Positions 8,501 to 17,212 of a stretch of 64,000 nucleotides of DNA are shown piece after piece. This DNA is from Acinetobacter sp. C26M. GTDB taxonomy: Bacteria > Pseudomonadota > Gammaproteobacteria > Pseudomonadales > Moraxellaceae. The stretch spans positions 2,976,001 through 3,040,000 of the forward strand of contig NZ_CP098478.1 in NCBI RefSeq assembly GCF_023702675.1, written 5' to 3'. The number at the start of each line of letters is the position of its first letter. Within the stretch, counting starts at the first letter, position 1. A model generated the notes under the pieces. That model had not been told where the DNA came from, ran no database searches, and saw only the letters and a list, made by a program, of their open reading frames with translations. The translations under genes and the position numbers were made by a program.

Positions 8501-8848
8501 TTAAGAATTTTCAGGTTTTTCATAGCGAATTGAGTTGATATACCACAGTTTTTTTCCCAATGGCGTGTGTACCTCAACTTCATCATCGACTTGTTTCCCA
8601 AGTAAAGCACGAGCCATGGGTGACTCAATCGAAATATGTTGTGGATGATGATCGTAGATTTCATCAATACCCACGAGACGCAATTTTTTTTGCTCCCCTG
8701 CATCATTTTCAATGTCTACCCAAGCACCAAAGTAGACCTTTCCCTCCTGCTCAGGTACATAATCGACAATTTTTAATTCTTCTAAACGTTTTCCCAAGTA
8801 TCGAACTCGACGATCTATCTTTCTAAGTATTTGTTTATTATATTGATA
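8501..8848 (-). pseudogene. greB: 3' part of interrupted greB
   Basis: Read on the minus strand from 8848, the frame gives YQYNKQILRKIDRRVRYL followed by GKRLEELKIVDYVPEQEG, a FGAWV block and a SPMARALLG block to the stop, 115 codons in all. This is the second helix of the coiled coil plus the whole C-terminal FKBP-like domain of GreB, the transcript-cleavage factor that rescues backtracked RNA polymerase. The missing first 47 codons are at 19070-19210 on the same strand. Joined, they give 162 residues against 158 in E. coli GreB. The upstream frame stops at TAA immediately inside the island, so no start codon remains. A 98-residue open frame from a TTG inside it is unlikely to be a functional gene. 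Confidence 0.93.
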
Positions 8849-8862
8849 TTATAACCCCATGA
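8849..8862 (+). repeat. Left terminal inverted repeat of the island
   Basis: TTATAACCCCATGA starts directly after the last greB base (8848) and matches, in inverted orientation, TTATAACCCTATGA at the right end with one difference. This is probably a recombinase core-binding site. The hexamer just outside it, TATCAA read in the greB direction (8843-8848), encodes the Tyr-Gln of the expected intact greB. Confidence 0.85.
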
Positions 8863-8956
8863 CTAAACATACTATTTACAACCCAATCAAATTGACAATT
8901 GATCAAATATTGTTAGCCTAATAATTAAACACCCAATAATATGTACTAAAAATTAT

Positions 8957-10276
8957 ATGCCTTATGTTCGAAAGATTTATGTAAATTACACTGACTGTAC
9001 TACAAGAAGAGTATTAACGTTACCATCGATCCTTACTGAAAAAGGTGTGGTGATTTCTCACTTAAGGTATTTAGCTTGGTTCAACTCAAAAAGTGAGGCT
9101 TGGAAAGAACGCTCAAGTTTCGCTTTGCAGCTTTTGCTGAAATATATCAATGCCGTTCCGAATATTGAAAGTGCTACGATACTACTCAAATCATTTACAG
9201 AATCTCTAGCTACAGGGACAATCAATTATAAAACCCTTACTGATCCTCTCGATCTTTATTGGCGACCTAGAACTATCACTGACACTAATAACTTATTATT
9301 TCACATCACACACTATACTGACTTCTTAGCTCTACAAGATGAATATAACTCTCCAAGAGTTAACCCTTTTCGTAAAGCAACCAGCTATGAGGAACGCCTT
9401 AATTGGTGTGCCTATTACCACAAACAAGCAAATGTATTCCTAAACCATTTAACAAATAAAGACAAAGCAAATCTTACCCAACAACAAGTGCGCTTAGTTG
9501 GCTCATTACAAGAAAATCAATATGATACGGAATATGCAATCCGTTTCCCTGAAAACCAAATCGAAAAGCTTCTCTATTTAGGTTTTGAGAAAAATGGGCT
9601 ATTCGACTATAAATCACAAGCTATTACAATGCTTATGAATTATGGAGGGTTAAGAAAAAGCGAGGTTTTTCACCTTTTCATTTCTGATATTACTTTGCAC
9701 CCGAATCATTCGAAGGAAGCTTTGGTTCGTGTTTATCATCCAATTATAGGAAGTTCACCTGATCCAAATTATAGAAATAGGCAAGAGTATCTTATTTCCA
9801 AAACATCATATAAGCCAAGAAACACCTACTCATTTTCTGAACGATTATACTCAGGCTGGAAGACACCGTTATTAACTTCTAAAGATGGCTACTTTGAAGT
9901 ACTTTTTAACCCACCTGAAAAAGCACGAGAATTTCTAGCAGTTTGGATAAACTACTTAAAATATCAACGTGTTGAGCCGCCAAAAAATAATCCCCACCCT
10001 TTTGCATTTACTAATAGCTTAGGAGCACCAGAAACAATTAAAAACTTCCAAAGACTTCATAAAAATGCAGTAGAACGAATCGGCCTAGAATGTAAAAAAG
10101 AACTTGGTACAAGTGAACATGGCCATAGACATGCTTACGGCTTCAGGGCTAGAACAGCGGGTCTAGATCAAATAGCAATTCAAAAAGCAATGCATCATAA
10201 AAGTCCTATCTCCTGTTTAGTCTATATCAAACCAACGCTAGAAGAAGTCAAAGAAAAATTAAGAGGCATAAAATGA
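8957..10276 (+). CDS. gmtY: Tyrosine recombinase GmtY of the gamma-mobile trio
   Basis: This 439-residue tyrosine recombinase has its active-site residues visible: Arg233 in GGLRKSE, His388 and Arg391 in HGHRH, a second His in MHHKS (413-414) and the nucleophile Tyr423 in LVYIKP. It is the first of three overlapping genes, the next starting four bases before its stop, in the order known for GmtY-GmtZ-GmtX. The trio is presumed to catalyse integration and excision of the island, in a manner comparable to TnpA/TnpB/TnpC of Tn554. The ribosome site is weak. Its divergent side faces the left end of the element, 94 bases from the inverted repeat. The family name rests on gene order and protein layout, not on a search. 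Confidence 0.85.
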   Translation: MPYVRKIYVNYTDCTTRRVLTLPSILTEKGVVISHLRYLAWFNSKSEAWKERSSFALQLLLKYINAVPNIESATILLKSFTESLATGTINYKTLTDPLDLYWRPRTITDTNNLLFHITHYTDFLALQDEYNSPRVNPFRKATSYEERLNWCAYYHKQANVFLNHLTNKDKANLTQQQVRLVGSLQENQYDTEYAIRFPENQIEKLLYLGFEKNGLFDYKSQAITMLMNYGGLRKSEVFHLFISDITLHPNHSKEALVRVYHPIIGSSPDPNYRNRQEYLISKTSYKPRNTYSFSERLYSGWKTPLLTSKDGYFEVLFNPPEKAREFLAVWINYLKYQRVEPPKNNPHPFAFTNSLGAPETIKNFQRLHKNAVERIGLECKKELGTSEHGHRHAYGFRARTAGLDQIAIQKAMHHKSPISCLVYIKPTLEEVKEKLRGIK

Positions 10277-13029
10277 TAAAACACTTCAATCTAAGAAATA
10301 TTAGTAAGTCAGGAGTTGCAACCTCTTATTCACCCTTTCCAAATTTTGAAGACTTGAAAAAAACTTGTAAGCAATTAGGGATTACAAATTCTGTTATTTA
10401 TAAGAAAAGCTATCGTCAGCATAATTTACCAGCACATCCTGAACGTATTTATGATGAATGGATAAGCTATAAGGACTTTTTTGATATTCCAGAAATTATT
10501 ACTTATCTAGATTTAAAGAAAATTATTCATGCACAAAACCTAAAGAATGCAAAAGAATATAAAGACTTTGTTAACAAACAAAATGATTCATCAATACCAC
10601 TTGATCCACAAGGTAGCTATGGAGATGAATGGGAGAATTGGTTTAAATTCTTAGGAAAAGAGGAACCCTTTAAGCCCGATTTTATTTCTTATGAGTATCA
10701 TGACTGGGCTACTAAAATAATTGAATTTATGAAAGTAGCTCGAGGTGGAGGTACAAAAGAAAGTCATTTATGTCGATTTGTACGTCTATACATAGAAAGA
10801 TTTGATAAAAGTAAATCTCCTCATATTTTTCTAGTTCAGAAAAAATTCGACGTTAAACCCTTTCGAAATATTCTTGAAAATTGCGAATCTGATCATATGA
10901 GAAGAAAACTTGTGATTGCGGTAAACGAGTTTCTTGATTATATCATTAATAATGACCTGACTATTGAAGATGAAGATACAGGAGAAATTGTACGCGTTGA
11001 TAATGCACGTAATCCCTTTACTCTATTATTAGCTCAACAGAATATTTCATCTTCCTCTTTACGCTCTGAAACAACCAAACCTTGCTTACAGTATCATTTT
11101 GTTAAAAAAGTACAAAATTGGATTATTCCCGTAACAGCAAAGAATTTCAGAGATCTGGCCCACTTACAAAAATTTGATGTTGACTGGGTTAAGATTAATT
11201 CCAACTTGATTGACCCTAATGACAAGGATTGCATCTACAAAAAAATAGATGATCAATACTATTTGTGGTGTCCAATTGATTGGATACATACATATGCTTT
11301 AACAAAGGTGCCATTGAGGGGTAGGCAAATTGCTTATAACGACTCTGGTGAAGCCGATAAGTACATTGCTGATATTGATGAACATAATCAAATTATCTGG
11401 ATAGAAAATCCGTCATTATTTGCTGGCTTGACCAAAGAGCAATCCTTTATAAAACGTATGCCAGATGGACAATTGGGTATGTTCACTACTACCAATAAAA
11501 CCAATAATAATGGATTAGGTTATACCGTACCCTGGATTCCAGAAGATCTTGCATATTGGCTAATAAAATTAAGAAAATGGCAGCAAAAGTATAATGCTAT
11601 TAAGGCCCCTAGCACTTGGTTAGATTGCCAAAGAACTAACTTAAATGAGTTACAAAGAAAATCTAAAGGTATAAATTGTTTTTTATTTAGAAGATTTGGG
11701 GATTTTGAACCGGCAGCGGTGTCTAATGCATTAACACCTCGATTAGCAACCGCTCTTTACTATATACAACCTACTAATCTTAACTTATCAAATCTTGAAG
11801 GTAATCCAGCAACAATAGGTGCATATAAATCAAAATATACCCCACATAGTATGCGTGTAAGCCTCATAACAGCATATGTCATAGAGATGGGCATGCCTAT
11901 CGAGATAGTTATGAAAATTGTTGGGCATAGTTCAGTAATTATGTCCATTTATTACTGCAAAGTTTCTCAACAGGACATAAGGACGAAGCTAGAAGAAAGT
12001 GAAAAAGTTATATTAAAGAATGAAGCTGAAGCAATTCAACATACAATTGAACAGAACAAAATTGAAGATATCAAAAATCAACTAGTTGGCAGTAACGCTG
12101 AACTATTACAAGCATTAAATAATGATATACCAGCTGGAAATTATATTTTTAGAGACTATGGTATTTGCCCTTTTGCAGCATCAAGATGCCAAGATGGTGG
12201 AGAATTAATTCAAAGTAGCTCATTCTATACCCCGACCCCTCAAGGTTATTTGGGGATTCAAAATTGTATTAGATGCAGACATTTTATTACTGGACCAGCA
12301 TTCTTAGGTGGACTTCTAGCGATTGCAAATGAAATTTTACTACAAGCAAATACTCAATCAGATGCATGTAGCCAATTACAAAAGAAAATTACTTCACTAA
12401 ATCATGAAATTAATAAATTAGAGCAAGAAGAATATATAGCAAATCTCAAACAACAAGAATTCTTAGGTAAAACACAACGCCCTAAGCTCGAAACTGAATT
12501 ACGCAATTTTGAATCAGAATATGAGTTAACAGCGAAGAAATTAGATATGTTGCTATGTGATATCCAAGCAACATATGGGCATATAACTCGTTGTCATAAC
12601 TTAATAAATAGTAATCCCTCTGATACAAGTACAAACGAGCTATCTCTCATTACGATGCGAGATGCAGAACTCATTATTGAAATGGAGGAGGTCAATCATT
12701 ATCAGCAACTTCAGGAAGTCTGTGAGAATGCAGTAATCTATAAATCATGTAATGCTGATCAGGCAATTTATCCTAGAACACAATTGATTGATAGAATGGC
12801 TATGTTTAATGAAATTATGCCTAGCCTTTTCACTCTCACTAAAGAACAGCAACTCATGGCAGGAAACCAAATTTTTAAATTATTAATGAACAGATTAAAA
12901 ACTTGGGATAAAGTCCAACAGGTAATAGACTGCCGTATCAAATTCACAGAATTAGCAGACACTGAACAAATTTCGAAGTCAGATATTGAACTTATCATGA
13001 CGAATTCAAAGAATCTTATTGAGGGCTAA
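10273..13029 (+). CDS. gmtZ: Large integrase GmtZ (VPA1269-like)
   Basis: This 918-residue protein starts with an ATGA overlap on gmtY. The N-terminal 130 residues contain aromatic YDEWISYKDFF-type repeats of the integrase-repeat kind. The central region is a tyrosine-recombinase domain with His525 and Arg528 in PHSMR, His552 in GHSS and the nucleophile at Tyr560 or Tyr561 in SIYYCK. After it, four cysteines at 632, 639, 665 and 668 (CPFAASRC and CIRC) look like a zinc-binding cluster, as in Tn554-type TnpB proteins. A long charged helical, probably coiled-coil, stretch follows from about residue 690. It matches the GmtZ member of the gamma-mobile trio and would act with GmtY in recombination at the greB site. 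Confidence 0.85.
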   Translation: MIKHFNLRNISKSGVATSYSPFPNFEDLKKTCKQLGITNSVIYKKSYRQHNLPAHPERIYDEWISYKDFFDIPEIITYLDLKKIIHAQNLKNAKEYKDFVNKQNDSSIPLDPQGSYGDEWENWFKFLGKEEPFKPDFISYEYHDWATKIIEFMKVARGGGTKESHLCRFVRLYIERFDKSKSPHIFLVQKKFDVKPFRNILENCESDHMRRKLVIAVNEFLDYIINNDLTIEDEDTGEIVRVDNARNPFTLLLAQQNISSSSLRSETTKPCLQYHFVKKVQNWIIPVTAKNFRDLAHLQKFDVDWVKINSNLIDPNDKDCIYKKIDDQYYLWCPIDWIHTYALTKVPLRGRQIAYNDSGEADKYIADIDEHNQIIWIENPSLFAGLTKEQSFIKRMPDGQLGMFTTTNKTNNNGLGYTVPWIPEDLAYWLIKLRKWQQKYNAIKAPSTWLDCQRTNLNELQRKSKGINCFLFRRFGDFEPAAVSNALTPRLATALYYIQPTNLNLSNLEGNPATIGAYKSKYTPHSMRVSLITAYVIEMGMPIEIVMKIVGHSSVIMSIYYCKVSQQDIRTKLEESEKVILKNEAEAIQHTIEQNKIEDIKNQLVGSNAELLQALNNDIPAGNYIFRDYGICPFAASRCQDGGELIQSSSFYTPTPQGYLGIQNCIRCRHFITGPAFLGGLLAIANEILLQANTQSDACSQLQKKITSLNHEINKLEQEEYIANLKQQEFLGKTQRPKLETELRNFESEYELTAKKLDMLLCDIQATYGHITRCHNLINSNPSDTSTNELSLITMRDAELIIEMEEVNHYQQLQEVCENAVIYKSCNADQAIYPRTQLIDRMAMFNEIMPSLFTLTKEQQLMAGNQIFKLLMNRLKTWDKVQQVIDCRIKFTELADTEQISKSDIELIMTNSKNLIEG

Positions 13030-13033
13030 AAAC

Positions 13034-13645
13034 ATGAGTCCTGAAAAACTACTTGAACATTTAAAAAGCGATTCTTCAAGCAAAATACAGCAAACATTGA
13101 CAGCTATTTATGATATTTGCATGGAACAACAAGAACGAGGAATATATGACTTTTCTATTTCTACAATTGCAAAATTAGGATGCAAACGTGGAGTTCCCCA
13201 AGCACAAAGTATTCGCAATAAAACAGGTGAAAAATACCGAGCTTTGATCCAAGCATTTGCTGATTCTTCATCCAACAAGAAGAAGCTTAAAAAACTTTCT
13301 AAACAAGAAACTGATTGGATTTCCGAAATTGACAATCCTAAGCATCAATTATTGATTAGGATCATGGCCTCAGAGCTAAAAGAAGCACAACAGATGCTCC
13401 GAGAAATTATTCCCCCAAAACAAAGAATTGATATTTATGACCATAAGCATATGATATCAGACCAATCATTTAAATTAACAGATCAAGAAGTACGAGCTTT
13501 GCAATATTTACTATCATCTGACTTCCAAAAAAAGTGGAACTTGAAAACTACTGAATACGGAGCTTTAGTAGATGAAAAGAACCTACCTGTATTTAAGGTA
13601 GCAACTCTAGATGCATTGCGTAAAGCTTTGGAATATTTATCATGA
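13034..13645 (+). CDS. gmtX: Gamma-mobile-trio protein GmtX
   Basis: This is the third gene of the trio, about 203 residues. The ATG at 13034 is preferred over the TTG at 13019 because GAGGG lies eight bases before it, partly inside the end of gmtZ. The protein is basic and helical. Its N-terminal half (EKLLEHLKSDSSSKIQQTL, TIAKLGCKRGVPQAQSIRNKTG) resembles a DNA-binding helix-turn-helix region, comparable in role to the small TnpC of Tn554. The C-terminal half (LTDQEVRALQYLLS) is of unknown fold. It is predicted to be an accessory or directionality factor. Its stop codon overlaps the start of the island's greB gene (ATGA), tying that gene to the same transcript. Confidence 0.8.
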   Translation: MSPEKLLEHLKSDSSSKIQQTLTAIYDICMEQQERGIYDFSISTIAKLGCKRGVPQAQSIRNKTGEKYRALIQAFADSSSNKKKLKKLSKQETDWISEIDNPKHQLLIRIMASELKEAQQMLREIIPPKQRIDIYDHKHMISDQSFKLTDQEVRALQYLLSSDFQKKWNLKTTEYGALVDEKNLPVFKVATLDALRKALEYLS

Positions 13646-14112
13646 ACCGCAAATTATTAACTGCTGAAGGATATCAACGTTTACAAGATGAACTTAATGA
13701 CTTGGTTCGTAAGGAACGCCCTGAGATTACAAAAATTGTATCCTGGGCAGCAAGTTTAGGCGATCGGTCGGAGAACGCAGATTACCACTACAACAAAAGA
13801 AAATTAAGAGAAATAGACCGAAGAATCAGATACCTAACCAAACTATTTGAAGTCGCGCATAAGGTTGAATATAGCTCTGAACAAGATGGGAAAGCATATT
13901 TTGGAGCATGGGTTGAGTTAGAAAATGACGAAGGCGAAACTATTAAATTTCGTATTGTGGGAGATGAAGAAATTTATGGTCGTAAAGACTATATTTCTCT
14001 CCAATCACCTATGGCGAAAGCTTGCTTGGGTAAGTCCGTAGATGATGAAGTTCGAGTACAGACACCTAATGGTTTAAGGAATTGGTATATCATCTGTATT
14101 AAATATAACTAG
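13642..14112 (+). CDS. greB: Complete GreB-like cleavage factor carried by the island
   Basis: This intact 156-residue GreB has an N-terminal coiled coil with the acidic tip LGDRSENADYHYNK, which retains the Asp and Glu needed for RNA cleavage. A C-terminal domain follows with YFGAWVELEND, RIVGDEEIYGRKDYISLQSPMAKA and a NWYI ending. It would enter the RNA polymerase secondary channel and restart backtracked complexes, so it can replace the host GreB that the island interrupts. It starts four bases inside gmtX and is therefore translationally coupled to the trio. Codons 40-51 (13759-13794) end in G or C in 9 of 12 cases, against 10 of 39 before them by hand count. This is the stretch homologous to the insertion site. 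Confidence 0.92.
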   Translation: MNRKLLTAEGYQRLQDELNDLVRKERPEITKIVSWAASLGDRSENADYHYNKRKLREIDRRIRYLTKLFEVAHKVEYSSEQDGKAYFGAWVELENDEGETIKFRIVGDEEIYGRKDYISLQSPMAKACLGKSVDDEVRVQTPNGLRNWYIICIKYN

Positions 14113-14130
14113 ATATGAGCTAAATAATAC

Positions 14131-14787
14131 TTAGAAAAATAGTAAACTAATTAGCTTTGATATTGTTTTAAGACGAAGATCTGCATGTCTAGAAGCAATG
14201 ATAAGTCCATTCTTAGATAATTCAATTATATAAGTATGCTCATCAAAGTAAGAAATTTTTACTTTTGATAGATCGTAATAGACATCACCAAAAATTTTTT
14301 CAAAATCTAAAATTGCATTTTGAGTTGATGTAACCTCTAATGAACCCTTAGAGTTCTTTGAAAGAGACAACTCATTAAACCTTGCCTTTAATATCTGAAA
14401 TTGATTTAAATTTTTTGCTTTACTTACAAAATCTTTAAGGTTTATTTGTTTATTTTTAAATAAAATTTTCATTCTAAGAATATTATTAAAATATTCAAGT
14501 AAATATTTAGTATACTTACTTGGTTCACTTATAACAAGAAAAAACCTACCATTAATATGGTGAAATGAGAAATCTTGATAAAGATAGTAGTCAAAAGAGA
14601 TTAAAAGCTCTTTACCATTCTTATCAATAGTCTTTTCTGCACGTTTAACTTCTTTATAAAAAGTAGCCACCAAAGTACTTTGATCAAATTTAACATTTAG
14701 AAAATCATTAAAATTTTGATTAGCTATAACAGAAAACAGCTCATCGAATGTAATTTTTAAGTTACACTCAATAATATGAAATTTCAT
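14131..14787 (-). CDS. Unknown cargo protein, 218 residues (third gene of operon)
   Basis: This is the last gene of a leftward three-gene cargo operon. Its ATG overlaps the stop of the preceding gene (TAATG), which implies translational coupling and a stoichiometric partner. The protein is lysine-, phenylalanine- and asparagine-rich, with alternating beta-type segments (ELLISFDYYLYQDFSFHH, GRFFLVIS) and a helical centre, and has no signal peptide or membrane helix. I recognise no family. It ends 18 bases before the convergent greB-like gene without a visible terminator. Being the most distal member, it may be an accessory, immunity or sensor subunit of the system, which is inference from coupling only. 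Confidence 0.7.
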   Translation of the reverse strand: MKFHIIECNLKITFDELFSVIANQNFNDFLNVKFDQSTLVATFYKEVKRAEKTIDKNGKELLISFDYYLYQDFSFHHINGRFFLVISEPSKYTKYLLEYFNNILRMKILFKNKQINLKDFVSKAKNLNQFQILKARFNELSLSKNSKGSLEVTSTQNAILDFEKIFGDVYYDLSKVKISYFDEHTYIIELSKNGLIIASRHADLRLKTISKLISLLFF

Positions 14788-15920
14788 TATCCATCACTCC
14801 CATTTGATTCAAGATTGGAGTTTTCACCCTCATTAATTGGGGCCAACAATCTTAAAGGTTGCGTTGTTAAACTTTCTATCAAGCTGATCCCTTTAGTAAA
14901 AACTATTTTATTAAACTCTAAATCCAAACTATTAGGAATAGGGTTAAGTGTTTTTGAAAATCTACCATCTTTATTTTTATAAAACCCTTTAGAAATAAAT
15001 GAGAAATTGCTTTTCCCATTTTCATCATATGTAACTTTAATTGATAACCGATATTTATCTGAGTTAGTTATATTAGAGTCCACACAATCCCAATTAAATC
15101 TATATAATCTATAGCCTTCTTCTAGCTTCTCCATAAAATCTGCTGACATATGGAGTTGATTACCTCTATAAGATGCACTTATAAGCTTATAAGTTCCTTC
15201 ATCATCGTCATCACTATTACTACTATTAGGATCTTTAAATAATATTTCAACAACATTTGTGCGAGTATATCTATCCAAACTTGATGTTAACTCATCAAAA
15301 AACTGCCAATATAAGCTTGGTTTCGTTAATCCTATTAAATCAATTTTATCGACGCCTAACGTAGAATCTTGCTCCTTTAATATATTTATAACAGACTCAC
15401 TCCACAATATCATTTCAGGTGTAGCGGGATGCTCTAAATAGAATTGCTCTTGGCCATCTATTTTTTTAAAAGTTAAAACAGACTTTTTATTTTCTATTTG
15501 GGCAAAAAGTTGCTTTTCTGGATGAAACTTTTCATAGTCAAACTCAAGAGATAGAACGTTATTACTCATCTTTTGTGAAACATTTTTAAGCTGTATATTA
15601 CCAATATTTAGATCCAAAGAAGATTTTATATTTGAAATAATGGGTACAACATCAGTAATTTCTAACTGTGTATTCAAATTTGTAGAAGATGTATATTCAG
15701 ATCGTTCTACTTTACTATGTTGTGCTGAGATTACCTCAAAATCCTCAAAACCATGCATAAATGAAGAAAAATAATCTGCTTTATTCTCTCTAGTTGTTTT
15801 ACCACCTAAAATTATCCCTCTTTTTAAAAAAAGAGTATTAATAACAGAATCTGAAACTTTACCAGTACTTAATGCACTATATATATTGTAATCATTAGGT
15901 ATATTATAAGATTTACTCAT
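14787..15920 (-). CDS. Unknown cargo protein, 377 residues (possibly GAPS4b-like)
   Basis: This is the middle gene of the cargo operon, three bases after the nuclease-like gene and overlapping the next. The N-terminal 65 residues (a helix, then SDSVINTLFLKRGIILGG and a YFSSFMHGFEDFEVI helix) resemble, from memory, the start of GAPS4b-type proteins that pair with a PD-(D/E)XK nuclease. That is a weak, unsearched match. The rest is mainly beta in character, with an acidic linker (SSNSDDDDEG, about residue 232) and a polar C-terminus (EGENSNLESNGSDG). There are no membrane segments and no recognised catalytic motif. A target-sensing or regulatory partner of the nuclease is a reasonable guess. 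Confidence 0.65.
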   Translation of the reverse strand: MSKSYNIPNDYNIYSALSTGKVSDSVINTLFLKRGIILGGKTTRENKADYFSSFMHGFEDFEVISAQHSKVERSEYTSSTNLNTQLEITDVVPIISNIKSSLDLNIGNIQLKNVSQKMSNNVLSLEFDYEKFHPEKQLFAQIENKKSVLTFKKIDGQEQFYLEHPATPEMILWSESVINILKEQDSTLGVDKIDLIGLTKPSLYWQFFDELTSSLDRYTRTNVVEILFKDPNSSNSDDDDEGTYKLISASYRGNQLHMSADFMEKLEEGYRLYRFNWDCVDSNITNSDKYRLSIKVTYDENGKSNFSFISKGFYKNKDGRFSKTLNPIPNSLDLEFNKIVFTKGISLIESLTTQPLRLLAPINEGENSNLESNGSDG

Positions 15921-15923
15921 AGC

Positions 15924-17030
15924 TTATTCCTGAACTGGAGATCTATCAATTTTTTGATTACAAAAGATTTTTTGGATTATAGTAACTTCAGCAAACTCAA
16001 TCCTATTAAATATATTTTTCATACTGTCGCTGTAATCCCACATAACACAATATTTTTCTATAGCCGCATGAAAGTTCTGCATAGCCGTACTTGCTTTATC
16101 TCGCGCACAATGACGTATGCGAGTCTCACAATTTTCAGAAATTAACTCGTACATCATCAATGTTTCAATTAGATAAATAAATTCATCAACCGTACTACCA
16201 CTTTCTTTGTAATATATAATATTACCTCTACTCTTTTGTATAATGGTAGGGTTTGCTGGTTCTAATGGGTTAGGCTCAAAATCTGTATAATTATCATAAT
16301 TCATGATAAAAAAAGGTCCGCTTATCAATTCTATTGTTGCTGGACACTCTTGTGGCGTGATTCGACTTTTAAACCGCTGTCTATTTGGATAAAAAAATGA
16401 AATAGGAGCATAAGCATCCGACCGTGGAACTTTTTGCTCTGTCCTTAAAACATTTAAATCATGCTTAATTGATAAGATACTATCTATTAACAAAGGTTCA
16501 ATGATATGAAGTTTAATATTTGCAGGTACATTCAAATCCTTTAAATGAAATCTTGCAGGCGCTCTTCCAGGCCCGACATGTGGGGGATTTGGATAATCAT
16601 GAATAAATGAATAAAATGGTTTATCAAAACGCCCATCATGGTTATAGACAAACAAAAGTCCTCTTATATCATAACTCCCCTCTATACCATATCGTTGTTT
16701 CCATTCCGCACTTGCTAAGCTACATACAGTCCCCTTAGTAATACTAATCAACCATTCTTTAACAACTTTATAACCAATTGAATCAGAGGCATAACTTTTT
16801 AAATCAGTATTTAGGAATACTCTTTTATTTTCATAAGGATCATCATAAAAAATAACTAAATCTGTAGGATGGGTCTTATCAGCCGTTTCAGCAGCACCTA
16901 CGAAATGTTGAGGTTTCATTAAGCAAGGAAAATCTAAATCATTTTCAGGATGGATCGTCCATTTAAGAAAGTCACCGATCTCTTGAGTGATTAAATTAGC
17001 TAATTCAGCAATTCTTATCGTTTCTGACAC
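15924..17030 (-). CDS. PD-(D/E)XK nuclease-like cargo protein, 368 residues
   Basis: This is the first gene of the three-gene operon. It starts at GTG 17030 with a near-perfect AGAGGGA five bases upstream. Residues 50-82 contain HPTDLVIFY, about 14 residues, then NTDLKSYA. An Asp in a beta strand followed by a D-x-K strand is the layout of the restriction-endonuclease-like PD-(D/E)XK fold. A further helix with KEWLISITKG fits the core. The rest (DIRGLLFVYNHDG, FYSFIHDYPNPP) has no recognised motif. The arrangement resembles GAPS4, a nuclease-based defence system first found on GMT islands, but here three genes are coupled instead of two. A DNA-cleaving effector acting on phage or cell DNA is inferred, not shown. 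Confidence 0.65.
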   Translation of the reverse strand: MSETIRIAELANLITQEIGDFLKWTIHPENDLDFPCLMKPQHFVGAAETADKTHPTDLVIFYDDPYENKRVFLNTDLKSYASDSIGYKVVKEWLISITKGTVCSLASAEWKQRYGIEGSYDIRGLLFVYNHDGRFDKPFYSFIHDYPNPPHVGPGRAPARFHLKDLNVPANIKLHIIEPLLIDSILSIKHDLNVLRTEQKVPRSDAYAPISFFYPNRQRFKSRITPQECPATIELISGPFFIMNYDNYTDFEPNPLEPANPTIIQKSRGNIIYYKESGSTVDEFIYLIETLMMYELISENCETRIRHCARDKASTAMQNFHAAIEKYCVMWDYSDSMKNIFNRIEFAEVTIIQKIFCNQKIDRSPVQE

Positions 17031-17060
17031 GCGTCCCTCTACAATTTATTAAGTTGAAAA

Positions 17061-17093
17061 TTAACTCTTCTAAATTATAAAGCGAAGAGTAAA
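17061..17093 (-). promoter_or_regulatory. Inverted repeat around a -10-like box, cargo operon
   Basis: TTAACTCTTC at 17061-17070 and GAAGAGTAAA at 17084-17093 form a 10-bp inverted repeat with one mismatch and a 13-base spacer. The spacer contains TATAAT on the minus strand (17074-17079), about 45 bases before the GTG of the nuclease-like gene. This layout fits a promoter with an overlapping operator, possibly for keeping the cargo operon low. No good -35 box was found. Confidence 0.45.
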
Positions 17094-17165
17094 ATTAATA
17101 ATATCTCTATATGCTCTTTAAGTGTATGGTTTTATAAAATAAAAATCTATAGTTTTAATATAAAG

Positions 17166-17182
17166 GCGTCAGTCTGTGACGC
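17166..17182 (-). terminator. Hairpin after the 128-residue gene
   Basis: GCGTCA, five bases, TGACGC form a perfect 6-bp stem about 30 bases beyond the stop of the gene at 17213, followed on the minus strand by CTTTATATT. The T-run is weak, so termination may be partial. Confidence 0.45.
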
Positions 17183-17212
17183 TTAATATTAATTTAATGG
17201 TTTTTCATATTT

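Noticed and set aside
8501..8797. 98-residue open frame that looks like a short GreB protein
   Set aside because: It begins at an internal TTG and its frame continues upstream into clear greB coding sequence up to 8848. It is the 3' part of an interrupted gene, not a separate gene.
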